From positions 21,503,385 to 21,563,384 of the forward strand of contig NC_088295.1 in assembly GCF_032854445.1 (NCBI RefSeq): DNA of 60,000 bases, read 5' to 3'. The notes below the pieces were generated by a model, which had not been told where the DNA came from, made no database searches, and was given only the letters and a program-made list of their open reading frames with translations. Position 1 is the first letter of the stretch; every line of letters starts with the position of its first letter. The position numbers were made by a program, and so were the translations under genes. This document shows positions 11,461-25,500 of the stretch, piece by piece. The stretch is from Liolophura sinensis (lineage: Eukaryota; Mollusca; Polyplacophora; Chitonida; Chitonidae).

Positions 11461-13372
11461 GGTTAGTTCTCTTCCCGCAGCCCTCTCAGATTTCTTCTTG
11501 CCTGGTTTCCAGGATGGTATCTGTTCAAATTGCCATGATATTTTGTCAGTGGTCGCTTACCTCCCCATGATTAACGTTCTCACACTGGTCTTCCTGAATC
11601 AGTGAGCTACTGCCGACTTTGCCAGTAGTCTTCTTTGATTAAACTGTCTGTTGGATACAGTACACAATCTGTAGGACACAACACCTTAACACCACCCTAC
11701 TCTCTCACCCTCTTCGTGTATCATCGTCTGCAACAGTACAACACTTCTGAACGTGGTTTCCACCTTTAATCCCTCACTTACGTATTTTCAGCTCCCTGTC
11801 CACTTATTCTTCATTCTTGCTTGTCGTTTCACATATCCATTTCAGTCTATAACTTGTGCTCATAAAATCAACTTCTAAATAACTGCACAGCAAATCTACT
11901 TTACATCTGAAGGAAATGACTCCCAGCTGACCTTACCACCGCGACTTCCTGATCCGCTCCGCGCTAAAGATACAAAAAATAGTGCCACAAAACAATTCAA
12001 TTTTCCCGGCTATCTTGCATGTATTTGCTTCAGACCCAAGGAAAATGTAAGTTTCAGGATTGTTGTTTCCATAAATCACAAAAGCATGTTCAGTTGTGTT
12101 GATTAGCCATTACTAGTTACTTTTCGGTAACCGCTTCACTGCGGAATGACGGGAAGTTGCTGTTGAAGGTGAAGGTTAGGTAAAGTGGAGCAGAGGTCAG
12201 AGTTTGCGCCACACATCCCCACTGACCTCGATTCCAAATGTCTGCACAGTTTGTACAATGATGTAGCATGTCGCATTTAATCATTAACGAAGTGTCAGAT
12301 CGAGTAACTTTGTTGTCTGATGTGTACAATACTTCGGTTTCATTGAAACATAACACCGTTCCCTCAACTTAATTAGGCCTAAACAATACGCACTATGCAA
12401 CAGGTACATGTTTACAAACGTACCAGGTTGGCCTACTACTGTTACACAGTATCAATAATAAAATTTGCGTTTGGTTTAACAGGAAGCACGTGCGTTACAT
12501 ACACCTCGGCATGTGAAGCACTACGTTGTTTGTTTGTGGGATCCTAGCTCATGGCCAACTGGTATCTCACCGAAAGATCAGGCCTATATATATCAGAACC
12601 GTAATGTTCACGTTATTAAATCCATATCTGACTGCAACTGATGCCACACTGGGAAGTGAATTCTGTCCGATTTCTTCCTCCGATTTAACATGACCGCTGA
12701 CGTTAAAGTCTAAAAGTAAAGCATTCTTTAGTATCATGCCTATGACTTTGTTTTTCGGTTTTTAACGTTTTTGTGCTCATCTTGAGAGGCGTTTGCCATG
12801 TCATTCAAAGCGATAGAATGGGTTCATTTTCTGTGACGATGCATATATGTGAGCACATATATACATCTGTATTAGCACTAGACCAAATGTATATTAGCAT
12901 CGATAAAGTATCCTGCAGGAAGTGTAAGAAGCATAACTTTATTTTTGTCATGCTGCACAGCCCATGGAGTTCCATGCACAACCAAGGTATCGCAGTTCAA
13001 AATAAGCAGAATCTTGCTGGTATAACCAACACGGACGCAAACAAGCCGCTGTGGATGACAATTTAATCCCTTATGTTTGTGATGTTTCAGTGCTGGAATA
13101 GATGCAATTTTCAGGCACATATAAAGTTTTTCGAAATAGAAGTGTATTTGTCATACTTGTAATGCAGAGCTTGCCTAGTGTCCGAATGAGGGGAGACAAT
13201 CGAGCAGCTGCAAGTTGACTGTGGAAAGGTGCGAGTCAACCGGAAGAAGCATGCGTTAATAAAAATGAACATTATCAGCTCTGTCTTCGCTCTTGTCAGT
13301 GATCGGAGTTCTCCAAATCAGTCGACTGTAGGAAATTTACGGTTATCAAAAGTTGCGGAAACTGGAACCGAG
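11461..13372. promoter_or_regulatory. Divergent PTEN/ATAD1 upstream region
   Basis: These 1.9 kb separate the PTEN start codon (minus strand) from the ATAD1 start codon (plus strand), so both promoters and 5' UTRs must lie here unless further upstream exons exist. I see no convincing TATA box. A GC-richer patch near 11935-11970 contains several CpGs and, on the minus strand, a donor-like GGTAAGG, which could end a PTEN 5' UTR exon. A CACGTG E-box lies at 12487-12492. A dispersed-repeat fragment is present near 12878-13120. No conserved protein is encoded. Confidence 0.5.
12900..13120. repeat. Dispersed repeat fragment
   Basis: The block AAAGTATCCTGCAGGAAGTG followed by AGAAGCATAACTTT is shared, with few changes, with 23126-23165 in ATAD1 intron 8. 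A weaker relative occurs near 50757-50900. The chance frames across it on both strands are not genes. Confidence 0.45.
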
Positions 13373-13516
13373 ATGTCCAGACAAGAAGTAACTGTGAAAC
13401 TCTTGTCAACTCTCTTGGGACTAGCCACATCTTGTGCGATCACGTACTTTGGCGTCCGATGGCTTGTGAATGCCATGGACCCAACTCACAGAGAGAAAAA
13501 AGCCGCTCGTAAAAAG
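13373..13516 (+). CDS. ATAD1: ATAD1 coding exon 1 (membrane anchor)
   Basis: Encodes residues 1-48: a short N-terminus, the hydrophobic anchor (core [19 protein letters not shown]) and the basic linker [15 protein letters not shown], which parallels human DAIDPTRKQK. It ends in phase 0 at a GTGATG donor. The open frame continues upstream without a stop to 13229; I treat that part as 5' UTR, with ATG 13265 as an alternative start. Confidence 0.9.
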
Positions 13517-16500
13517 GTGATGTAATCGACTTGAGGTACCATAACGGTGGAAAAGTCTCATTTAGCGGAACTACCACAGAGTAATGCTTTTCTCTGTCCA
13601 AAATTATGTATTACAAATGGAATACGATGAAGAGGGTAAGATGGTCTGATCTTGAGATTACATGTTGACCTACTGTACTGCGAGTGAATTGAAAGTGAAA
13701 GAAAACTCCCCAGCATTTATTTATTTATTTATTTATTTATTTATTTGATTGGTGTTTTACGCCGTACTTAAGAGTATTTCACTTGTATGACAGCTCCTGG
13801 GTCATTACGCTGCGCTAGCGAGCTAACCAACTGAGCCACAGAGGCTAATATGTACTAACTTCCCAGCAGGACACATTAGTTCAGATAATTTAATTAAATT
13901 AAACATTGTGGTCTGTTTTAAATAATTTCTGATGTTTACATGCCTCAACCGGTAAATAACATAATGTTTAAAATAGACGTAAATGTTTAGCCTAGTTTAA
14001 TTGAACTGTATTTCAGAAAACTTCCCCATGGCAAACCTTGATGACTATGGCTGAGTTTCAGTGAGGGCTAGGTACAGCTCTACAGCTACTTAGATCTAAA
14101 TGTAATCAAATGTTGTTGGTCACTCCAAATAGTCTCTATCAGACTGATAATCATATACCAAGTTCACACACCAGAATTTAATCCAGATCAAATCTAACTG
14201 GTTTAAACAGAAGTCAGATGTAACAATGTGTCTGTTCAAACGACCATGTGGTCAAACCAGTTTTAAGGCAGTTCATCATTTTTTCCATTTACACAGTTAG
14301 ATTTAAGCCAGTTGAGTAATAGCAAAATGGCATGAAAAAAATTAAATGCGTAGCCAGTGTAAGTGGCTTCACTTACCATTCGCACAGCAAATATAAATTG
14401 GCTGAAGCCCAGAAACTTTTAAAAACCACATTAAAAGCCCTCGATTTGCGTTCACACAGGCAACGTCAAACTGGCTCAAAGCCACTTTTTGCATTTAAAC
14501 TAGTGTAACTTTACCCATGTAAATGGGATAGGCCTAATCTTAGTCTGAGATTGCTCTAACGTTAGGTTTGGCAAAATCAGAGCACATTCCATTTAAAAAC
14601 CTGATTATGCACTTACTTGCCATTGTCAGCTATGTCGAGGCTTTTTGTACAGCATTGATTTATACCGAACAAAATTTTCGCCAAACGTAACGTCAGACCA
14701 ATCTCAGACTAGCCTAATATATGTGAGCTCATATAATTATTACATAAGACTGACCCCATTTCAGAATGTATCTCCTGTCCTCCTTATTTGAGCTCGTCTA
14801 TTTCCAAAAGGGTGACCAAGCCTTGCATGCCCAAGGCGGGGTATCTTCTGGAAGATTGTCTTCCAAGCTCAAAAGATGGAAATTGAGTGGGCCTCTTGAT
14901 TTGTAATTACTTTCTTGCCAGCGTAAAACTCAGCCTAGAATTACCAGTACTTCAATTTATTTAGTTTGATTACAATGCTCACCCATTGTTCAAGTTTAAA
15001 AAAGAGTAAAAAGTCTCACATATCTCTGTATGTTTCTTTACAGGCAGAGGAATTGCTGCGACAAGTTGGTGTGGAAGATGTCAAGGTAATGACTGTATAA
15101 CGAAGGGTCATTTTTGACATAAATAAATGGAGAATTTTTTGTTCTGGCTGAATAAATGATTTATTTTAAATTATTAACCACAAGTCAGAGAATCAATCAA
15201 AGGCCTCTTGCACAAAGTGATCGTAGGCTGGTAACATATGATTTTAACATGTGTCACTATGGCAGTGGCAATAAACTTAACCTAGGATCGTCTCCAGAGC
15301 CAACAATGACCATCTGTTGTAGCATTTATGTGTTTTATTTTGTTTTTTGTTGGCAGTTATCAGACTATGAGTTGTGCATTGCTGCTAACATTGTGGATAC
15401 TTTAACAATCAACATGACATGGGATGATATTGGAGGACTAGACAGTGTCATTGAAGAGATCAAGGAAAGTGTGATCCTGCCATTCAGGGAAAGACAACTC
15501 TTCTCAGACTCAGTTCTCCTGCAACCACCAAAAGGTGACCACACATGAATTAAGTGCTGCTTCCAGTAGATTTAATGTACTTGTATTTTTAAAGGACAAC
15601 CAATTAGTTACCCGTATTGTGCTGAACAGACATCTAATTAGTGTTATATCAATATTAGTGGAGAACATTTGTGTCATTTTTTTTCAGTTTACAAAAATAT
15701 ATATGCAATTAAAATACATTTGATATTTATATAAAGCTAGGTCACAGTCTCAATTGCCTGTGTTAAAGACATAGAATTCTTCTATTCTCAATATTGAAAT
15801 ATGGAGTGGGCCTGGATGTCTCAGTTGCTTATAACATTTAACCTACTGTGATAACAAAATAATTTTTTTTGTTTTGAAATTTCTTGCTCTTTCATGTTAA
15901 TGGACTCTTGTTAAACAGAAAGGAAGGAAAAGCCAATTTAATTTGAGATTTTGATTATTGAGAATTGGCAAATGAGAGATCAGGTCATTTTAGATGAAAA
16001 CACATGAGAAAAAAGGTGATTAGTACATGTAGCCCTGTAAAATCTATGATTTGACATGATTGTGTCAATCAAACTGAAAATAGAATAAATTCATTTTGGC
16101 TTGCTGCATGTGTTTATACACCATGGGTTTGTTTGTTTTTTTGTTTTTTTTTTTGCTAGGTTCATTTCTGTCAAACAGACACATTACAAAATGCAGTTAT
16201 AGACGAAACTTGAACGTTATTTCCAAAACTTTCTTGGTTTGTTCTGTGTACATAATTCATTATCTATATAAGCGGTTCCAGCCAGCAGGGGGGCAGGAAG
16301 GGGTTGGTAATGGGCTGTCTCAAACTACTTTACTGTTCTTGCTGATTGGCACAATTGTGGAAACAGCACTATTGGTTGTGTTGTTGCTTTTTGTATATAT
16401 GCATGTACATACTTTTTAAACTACACAATGCTTTATCTTGCTTTATATATGTTGATGTATTTTTTTTATTGGACTCGTTTGTGTATATTGTTTTCTCTGT

Positions 16501-19500
16501 GAAGGCCTTGGTGGAGGGGGGGGAAACAGTTTCATTTTAAATTAGCTGAGCTACCTTTGATAAATAAAGATATTATTATTACTATAACTGTTGATTCAAA
16601 TGACATTCATGCCCTCCCATAGACAGACGTGACACATGTTTTGAAAATATGTATAAGATTCCCATTAATCATTTATGATTTACAGGTGTGCTTCTGTACG
16701 GCCCTCCTGGATGTGGGAAAACAATGCTGGCTAAAGCCACAGCAAAGGCTACTGGTGAGTTCAAGGGAGGCAACTGTACTGGTCATGTTGTGGGGTTGGC
16801 ATTTAAATTTTCACATTTTTTGCAACTCATAAACCTGATCACCATTGAACAAATTAAATGTTTTTGAATGCAGCATTAAACTGCAATGAAATAAATAGGC
16901 CTACTGTAGCAATGTAAAAAAAAGCTGTTGCCTTTCAGCCATTTTTTACAACATTCACAAGACAACACACATTGGTTGATTAGACTGAATGAGCACAGTA
17001 TTTACTCATTATCCAGTGATCAATTCAAGGATGAAAGATAATTTAAATAGTTCAGCATATTACATGCAAATAAGCACAAGTATTTTTAGCATACATTCTG
17101 GTGAAAAATACTGTCACTTCACACATGTTGGACTTAAATTAATTTCTTTTTGTATACCAGGTGCAAAGTTCATCAATCTTCAGGTATCTTCTCTAGTAGA
17201 TAAGTGGTATGGGGAATCCCAGAAGAGGGCAGAAGCTGTTTTTTCTTTGGTAAGTATCTGGATTAAATAAAACTAAGTTCAAGATAAAGCTATGTTGAGG
17301 CTAATAACTTTTTGGTATTAGGCAGTTTTAGGTTTGTAATATGCAAGCAATATACAAGAATGCTGCACAGAAATGTCCTTTATATTTGTTGTTTGATATA
17401 TCTCCTCTTCTTTTTAAAGGCCATGAAACTGCAGCCAACTATTATTTTCATAGATGAAATTGGTAAGTTCCATTTTACAAGTTAAAAGTTAATACTATAA
17501 ATGCCTTTTTATTCGCATGGTACTAACATTCACAGATTTCGTGGCAAACACATTTCCGTGAAAGTAAGTGCCATCGAATATAAAACCCATATAAGTAATT
17601 TATTAATGTATCATGCATTACAGTTATAAATTTGTTAAAAAGCACTACAGTTCTAATACTTTTTCAAACACATTAAATAGAAATACCTAATAAGAATGTA
17701 TTACGGCTTTCACAAATCCAGCTTAATTGATCGTCAGTTAATTTTGCTTTCTTTTAAGCTTCGTCTAAGTGTCACCACATTGCAACGTTGTTGATTTGCC
17801 GCGGTTAGAGACATACAAATCGATAATTTGTACCAAAGGTGTGTACGTGATACGATGTACGTACGATGAGAGAGGGTGTTTTTTTTATCAACTATACCCT
17901 TTCACAAATCCAGCTTAATTGATCGTCAGTTAATTTTGCTTTCTTTTAAGCTTCGTCTAAGTGTCACCACATTGCAACGTTGTTGATTTATTGCTGCGGT
18001 TAGAGACATACAAATCGATAATTTGTACCAAAGGTGTGTACGTGATACGATGTACGTATGATGAGAGAGGGTGTTTTTTTATCAACTATACTTGCCTTCC
18101 AGTCAGATCACCTTTCCGACGCGCCCGATACGTTGCTCGGGGGTTTCCGCACTTCAAACTTCCTTTTTCATAATAATGATTTCTGAGAAATTTACTCAAA
18201 TCTGTCACAGGTCATTCAAAGCATTTATATCACGTTTAATCCGTCGTTGTCTCCCGGAGTAAGTGACACGAATATTTGCTCACACAGCAAGTAAAGGCTT
18301 CGTCGTATGAAGATTAACAGTCTTCAAAAGACTAAAAGCTCAGGAGGATTAACTTCCTTTGTCTGATCAAGTTACTGTATTGTGTAGGGGTGTAGAATTT
18401 TTGTCACATCTTGCAGGTACAAACAAGTTTAAATTATAACATTACTTGAATGCTTGAGTTGTTTCATTACTTGACGTTTCTGTATTGACGTTTGATTTTC
18501 GTTTATCAGTTGTCTAAAATTGGGTTAAGATCCGCGAAAGTTGGTTCCTGTGAATGTGTCTTCGTACCAAATCAGCAAAAGTTTATGCCGGTGAATAAAA
18601 AGGCAATTACAGTATTAAAATCTCTCAGGTTAAATTATTGGCTGCATAGATGTCACTAAACATTCTTGGACAATTTTGGCTTTTTTACTTGGTACATTGC
18701 CTCTTTAAATTTCATCAAAGTTTCAGATGAAGTTCCATATTGTGGGCTTTTTCATTCCTCTGTGAAAAAATTCTGGTTATTTTTGTCTTGTCTTGGACTT
18801 CAGTTTTCTGAACCTTTTTTTCCCCACCTCTTTGTCTTATTGAATTGAAAATTTTCATGTGGCTTCACCATAACTAGTTACAGATCAGGTTTCATGTTAT
18901 GTAGGTTGAATGTGTTAAAGTTGAAGATCAGTTTTGTTCTGATACATTTTTTTTTTACCTGATTATGGCACATTTTGATCGTGACAGTTTTGCATACTTT
19001 TTCGGAAGTTATAACAAGCAGTGAACCGCTGTTGAATACATGTATTATGGGGACCTCCATGGCTGAGGGGTTTAGCACACAAGTACGGCACAATGACCAG
19101 GAGCCTCCCACCACTGCGGTCACTTTGCCAGGATTCTGCCAGGATTCCTCCCAGCATAATGCTGGCCGGCGTCATATAAGTGAAATATTCTCGAGTAAGA
19201 CGTAAAACACCAGTCAAATAAATAAATACATGTCTTAGTTTTTATCTCAACCAAAATAATGTTAATGCCTATGCATAAGAATTGATATTATATATGAACT
19301 TATATGAATTATGTTTGAACCATTGCTGCTCTGGCAAGTTTTTAGCTGGATCTTTTTATTTGTTTTATGAGCTTATTTGACCATGGTTTATATTTGTCTA
19401 TTCTTATTTTTGTGAATTACTTTTTTGACATTTTTCAACATTTCAAGTGTGAATTTTCTAAACAGTTCATTAATGTCAGGTATAAATATTGTCCTGTATA

Positions 19501-22500
19501 TCTCAAATTACCAATAGAATAAATCTTATAGACTACAAGTACAACTACAGCAAGGGATACAGTGGTGTAGTTTCTCATAGCTTTGGCCACTGTGTGGTTT
19601 AAATACTGCCATTGTTGCAATCATCCATTCTGTATAACTACTACTCTGACTGTTCAGTTTGGTAAGGAACACATATTGCAAAAGCAATGCTTCTAGAATG
19701 GTTGTTAAATAACACTGCAAAACTGGCCTGTGGCTGATTGCTGTGTAAACTTTCAATGTAGTTTGTCAGTAATAGATTGGTGATTCCCCCTTCAGTCATC
19801 AATATATATGTAGTTGATCAATAGCCACTGTACTATTTTTATAGTTCACCCGAACTCATCAGTAATTTATCACTTATTATATCAATGATTAATATTTGAT
19901 TGCTGTGTTACTTAACAGTACTGCTGACCTAGACACTGGCTGATTTGTAACTATGATAGGATTGCTGTGTTGCTTTAGCTTACGGCTGATCTGTAGCTAC
20001 GATTGCTGTGTTGCGGCAAATGACATAAAGTTTCGCACGTGAGTTACTGTCATTTACTTTCGCACGATCTGAGTTGGCGGCAAGATTACAGAAGAGAGTT
20101 ACATCTCTAAATATACCCATGAATGAAATCAAAGGTAGTAGGAAGGGTGATGTCTACTACAAACCTTTAAATTCCAAAGATTGTCTGAAAGCATGACCAC
20201 GCCAAACAAGAAATGTACATCCACAATGTACACTGCACATGAACCAATTTTTCAGATTATGCCTACGTGGAAGTCACCTCACACCACTGTCTGGTGAACG
20301 GTTGTCTGCTGAGAGCCTTCATTATGCAACGAATATGTATATGCAAATGTATTTTAGCTAAAAACTAATTTGACTGAGAAATATCTGTCATCAGCTTCCC
20401 ATGTCCATTTAATATCAATTTAGTGTGTCAGCCTACAGGCACATTTTGTTTCTTTGCAGTTGGAACTGTCCTCCTATTGCAGAAGAGTTCCTTTTGACAT
20501 GTTTTGATATGGGTAACCTCCATTAAACACAGAAAACATACTCCACGCAAGGTTTCCGAGAACTAGCACGATTGACTTTTACTCACACTGCGTGCAGGTC
20601 GGGCACATGGGGAGACAGGATTTGTTTGAGACAACTCAAAGTAGGAGTTCGCACAATACTTTCACTGGCTTTATAAACAAAATGTTTTATGATTTCCTGT
20701 ATTCAGTTTTGCCCAGCCATGATTTACGTGTCGCCAGCAACAGATAAGATTATTGTTTCGTCTTTTGCCAGCAAAAATCTCGTGATCGATAGGTAGACAC
20801 GTGACAATTTCCTGTGATTGTAAGTGGCTTGTGTCTACATGTAGATAAAACCAGTCTGTATGACTAAAATTTCATCTGAGGGGACTTGATTCAGTATTAA
20901 GTAATATGGGCTGAAGTTGACAGACTGTCAATATACATCAGAATGAACAAGAAATGTTTAGCTGGAGAGGTGCAATCGCATGTGTGTAGGTGTCACTTTG
21001 ATCACAATTTGACATCTTTATCTCATCTGCTAGTAAGCCTAGTTTGCAAGCATTGATTTGCAGTGTGCTACAGTTTTGTATACAGAGAGCCCTGCAGTTT
21101 AAAAACGTATATTTGACATGACACTCCACATGCGTTAAGGTACTAGGTAGTCAGGCATTATCTCCACAGAATTTTCTCCCAGATTCCCATTTATCACAAA
21201 ATAAACAAGCACTAAATACCTGTAATAACAAGAAAACAATCAACCTGTTGTAAGTTGCATGTACTTAAGTTATGATTAAAACTGAGGAAAGCATGAACTG
21301 TTGGTGGTAGGAGCATGGAATGACTGCTTAGTGAAGTGTGAGCTTGTTTATTACATTTTTGAGCTGTCTGTATAATCCCCTGAGCACCACTGATGCTCTC
21401 CTGCGGTGTCCAGTCAGTAACGACCACAACCAATGCAATGAATCCTGGGATACACTTTCCGTGTCCCAGGGCGAAACTTTAGGTCATTTACTGTACGTGA
21501 TCATACGGCTGATCTGTAACTGCTTGCTGTGTTACTTTACCATACCGCTGATCTGCAGCTATGATTGCTTACTATATTGCTCATCAGTATTGGATTGCTG
21601 TTATGTGTTACCATATTGCTGGCCATAGTGGTGTGCTGTGTTGTCATACCATATTGGTGATCAGTATTTGATGGCTGTGAAAGTTTGCCACACAGCTCAT
21701 CATTATTGTGCTGATTACAGACTCCTTCTTGAGGTCACGGTCATCTAATGACCATGAAGCAACTGCGATGATCAAGACACAGTTTATGAGTTTTTGGGAC
21801 GGACTGATCACTGATCCCAAGTGTCATGTCATGATCATGGGAGCTACCAACAGACCTAAAGATGTGGATGCTGCCATCTTAAGACGGATGCCCTGTATGT
21901 TCCATGTTGGTCTGCCAGTAAGTCATAGTTTATTATTTGCAATCTTTGTGAAGGTATTTAATTTGAATGAATAAATCATGAAAGTTGAGGTCTAATACAT
22001 GCAGTACATGTTCCAAGTTTCATAAATGTTGCATATTTTTGTTTGTGTGTACTTTACGTGGTACTGTTCCATGTTGTCTTGTTTGTTGTCCATTTAAATC
22101 TAGTGTGTATTGTACTGGTTATTCTTTGTAAAATTGTTTATTGTGCACTGTACTGTTAATTGTACACTGTTTACTGTTAATTTTGCTCTGTCCTTTTATT
22201 TTGTACTGTACTCTTTATTGCATATTGTGTTGTTTATCTTTGTTCTATACTCTTTATCTTTGTTCTGTATGTTTTAAAGTGTATTTTACTATTTACTGTA
22301 AATTTTACTATTGATTGTGTATTTCACAGGGAAAAGCTCAGAGGGAAAAAATTCTAAAGATTATCATGCAGAAAGAAAAGGTATGTGTTATAGTGATTTG
22401 ACCTGTTCATTTATGAATGTTGTCCCTATCTCCCTGTGTTCAATTGTGAAAACAATGGTCATATCGCTGAAGCGATTCACCTTTACATCGGTCTTACATG

Positions 22501-25500
22501 TGCTGAATTGCGCTGGATAGTTACTCATTGACAGGATACGGAAATATATAATGTCAGCAACCTTCATATTGGGCGCGACGTCAATATGTGGATTACCCTG
22601 TCCTGTCACTGAGTAACCATGTAGCTAATAATATCCATATATCCCACAATAAAGCCAAACAAAACAAAAAGAAAGTCCAGTCTTTCACTCCCGCAGTGCA
22701 GAAATTCTTACTAGTATGTTCAAAACACTAAGTTGTACTAATATGCTGGGCTAATAGCGGCCACAAGGATGACAAAAGTACAACTATCGCCTGCCAGCTT
22801 TCAGACCTGTGTGGTCTCCTCAACCACTATGTCCTTCTTCTCACTGTGGACCCTATGACAGATCCAAATGGGGACAAGTTTGCTTTTCTAAAAGTGACCA
22901 ATCAATGTTTCAAGCCTTATTTATAGTCACATTGTTTGTTAACATAAAACTGAAACTTGATGGGTAGTTTTACAAGTGTTGAGCAAATGACTGCCCTTGT
23001 TACCACCACTCACAAGGAGACTGGTCTGTTGTGTCACTGTCAGTATTGCTTCCTTGAGGCTGGAACTGGTACAACTCTTAAAAGAAAAGACTAACATTAG
23101 ACCGAATACATACATGTTTCCTTAAAGTATCCCACAGGAAGTTTAGAAAGCATAACTTTTTCTCTTTTGATGTTGCAAACAGAGATATAATAGGTCATAG
23201 TAAGCAAATTCATGCCCTTAGAGGCAGTCAAAATTGTTATCATTTTTATCCAGTCAGGTGTGTGAGTTATTTCTATAACCAAGAACGTTGTTTGCTGCTG
23301 TAACATGACAGATCAAAATTATCCCTTATGAGAAGTTAATTTATAGAGCTGTGTCAGTGATCATTTAGATATTTTTTCACCCCTCTACCTGAAAAACACT
23401 CAGGTTATGTTATTTGTTGTCTTTTCTTTTAAAGGATTAGTGTCCAGATTTAGTTAGTGGTCCTAATTATAAAAATTATAATCTGTTTAAATTATTATCT
23501 GTGTATTAGCAGGAGAGCTTCTGAAAAACGTAATAATGACTTCAAATCCACACAAACAATAGGTTTACTGCCCCAGCTGATCTCCAGCAGTATGGTTCAG
23601 CAGGTGATCATAGATGGCCAAAATGACCTGGGAATTTTTATCAAAACGGTGTCATTTTTCAACATGGATTCTGACTACACAGAAGCAAATATACTGCTGT
23701 ATCAATTTGATCCCATAATGGACATTGTTTAAGTTCCGATTTATGACACTGGCACCTCCGGCCAGACTTCAGATTCATAGTTTTCAGACAATGAGTTTTA
23801 TCTTTGTCAAAACATTTCCAACCGCACTGGCAATATGGACTGGTAAGCTATAGGTTATACTGTACATTTCATATGTTTATCTTAGAATGTAATATTTATT
23901 TACTATTCTTTTTTTCTGTCTGCTTCACATTAAATATCATTCTGTTCCCTGAGGTATTCTTAATTCATACCTGTGTGAGGAGACAACTGCATGTTATTGT
24001 CGCCATTTTGGAATAGCCTACATGTATGCCTGTAAAGTCGTGTACAATGTAAACGTGGACATCGGCGTTAGTGTACACAGATTTGCTCTCTATCAGTTTT
24101 AAGTTCAGTTAAGCTTTGAGGTTTTAGTCCACTGTGGCCATAATAGCCAAATCTTTTAAGTCCAACTAGCTGTATTCTTCTCATAACTTTCCGATGAAAA
24201 ATGGCAAGAGCAGAGGCTCTTTGGAGACAAAATCCTTCTAACTTTTTCTGTAAATCTGTTTCTGCCTGAGAGTCAAATTATGTAGAAACTTGCGGGAAAT
24301 AACTCCAGGGTTTTTCAACGGTCTGTTCTTACAACAGTATGCAGAGCAGCAAACCATTTCGGAAGAAATTTGATATGCTTGTTGTCCCTTTTGTAGGTTT
24401 TTTTTAACATTGAACTAAGCTCTGACAGCTTGTTATGATTGGACTTGTATGATGTAATACGGCAGAGGCTACAGAGTGTTTGTGGAAAAAATGCATTAAA
24501 CCAGCCTCATTATCTAGTGATTTTAAGTGCCTTGTTACTGTGATTAAAGTACCATTTTTTGATGATTTTTATACTCAATTTAACAATATATAGAGGGGTA
24601 GCTAATTATGAGTTAATGATAAATCTGGACACTAATCCTTTAAGCTTGTGTGGATTGTAAATACATACCAATTCTCTCACTGGTACTGACATCACCCCAA
24701 GGATGTAGAATTTGTGTCAAACAAACCAGGCTTGACTATGATCATGTCAAATTCAGTGGCCAAAATATGAGCAAAAAGTGGTCATTGTTTCACCCGGTGG
24801 CTGTGTTCACTAATCGCTCTCCAAAGGCCCAGTGATGAAAACTATTTTAGTTACATGATTTTTAGAATTCCATGTAAGAGGTGCACAAGTAGGGATAAAT
24901 AAAGTTCATGACATGGCCTTCAGAAAAATGCACAGTTGGTAGTTGTAGATTTATATCGGCCAGTGTATTACATGGCTTGTGAGTACATAATCCCAGGCAA
25001 AGTTTCACTGCATGTCACCAGACCAGCGTCCCATGGTTGGCAAGACAGACAGACAATCCAACTTTAATGGACTTTTTAAGTTGAACTGGTTAACATTTTA
25101 TTTTTTTGAAATGTAGTGTACAAACTTTGTACATTATAAGTATCATGTACAGGAACAGTTACAGTAAAAATAAGGTATTATGGGTCTCCCTTAATCAATC
25201 GATGTTTGCTGCTGAAAGCAGTTCTTTACTCTGCCAGCTGGAGACCAGTTATTTTCATGTCCTCCATGTACATACTCTTGTTTATTAAACATTGGTTATT
25301 ATAGAGCAAAGGATTTGAGTTCTGATTGTATGATTTTGGCTGTTGTAGATTGGAGATGATGTGAACTTCAGTCAGCTTGCAGAAGCTACAGAGGAATTCT
25401 CTGGAAGTGATTTACGTGAAACTTGCAGAATTGCAGCAATTAACAGGATACGAGAATACCTGGTGTCTCGTGAGAATTCCGTAGATCAATCACACAGGTA

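Noticed and set aside
13229-13372. 48-residue N-terminal extension of ATAD1
   Set aside because: The frame begins at GTG; part of it could be used from ATG 13265, but nothing in it resembles ATAD1, so the start at 13373 is preferred.
15181-15300. Upstream part of the open frame leading into ATAD1 exon 3
   Set aside because: It is intron sequence with a degraded repeat (GCACAAAGTGATCG); the clear TTGGCAG acceptor at 15356 starts the exon.
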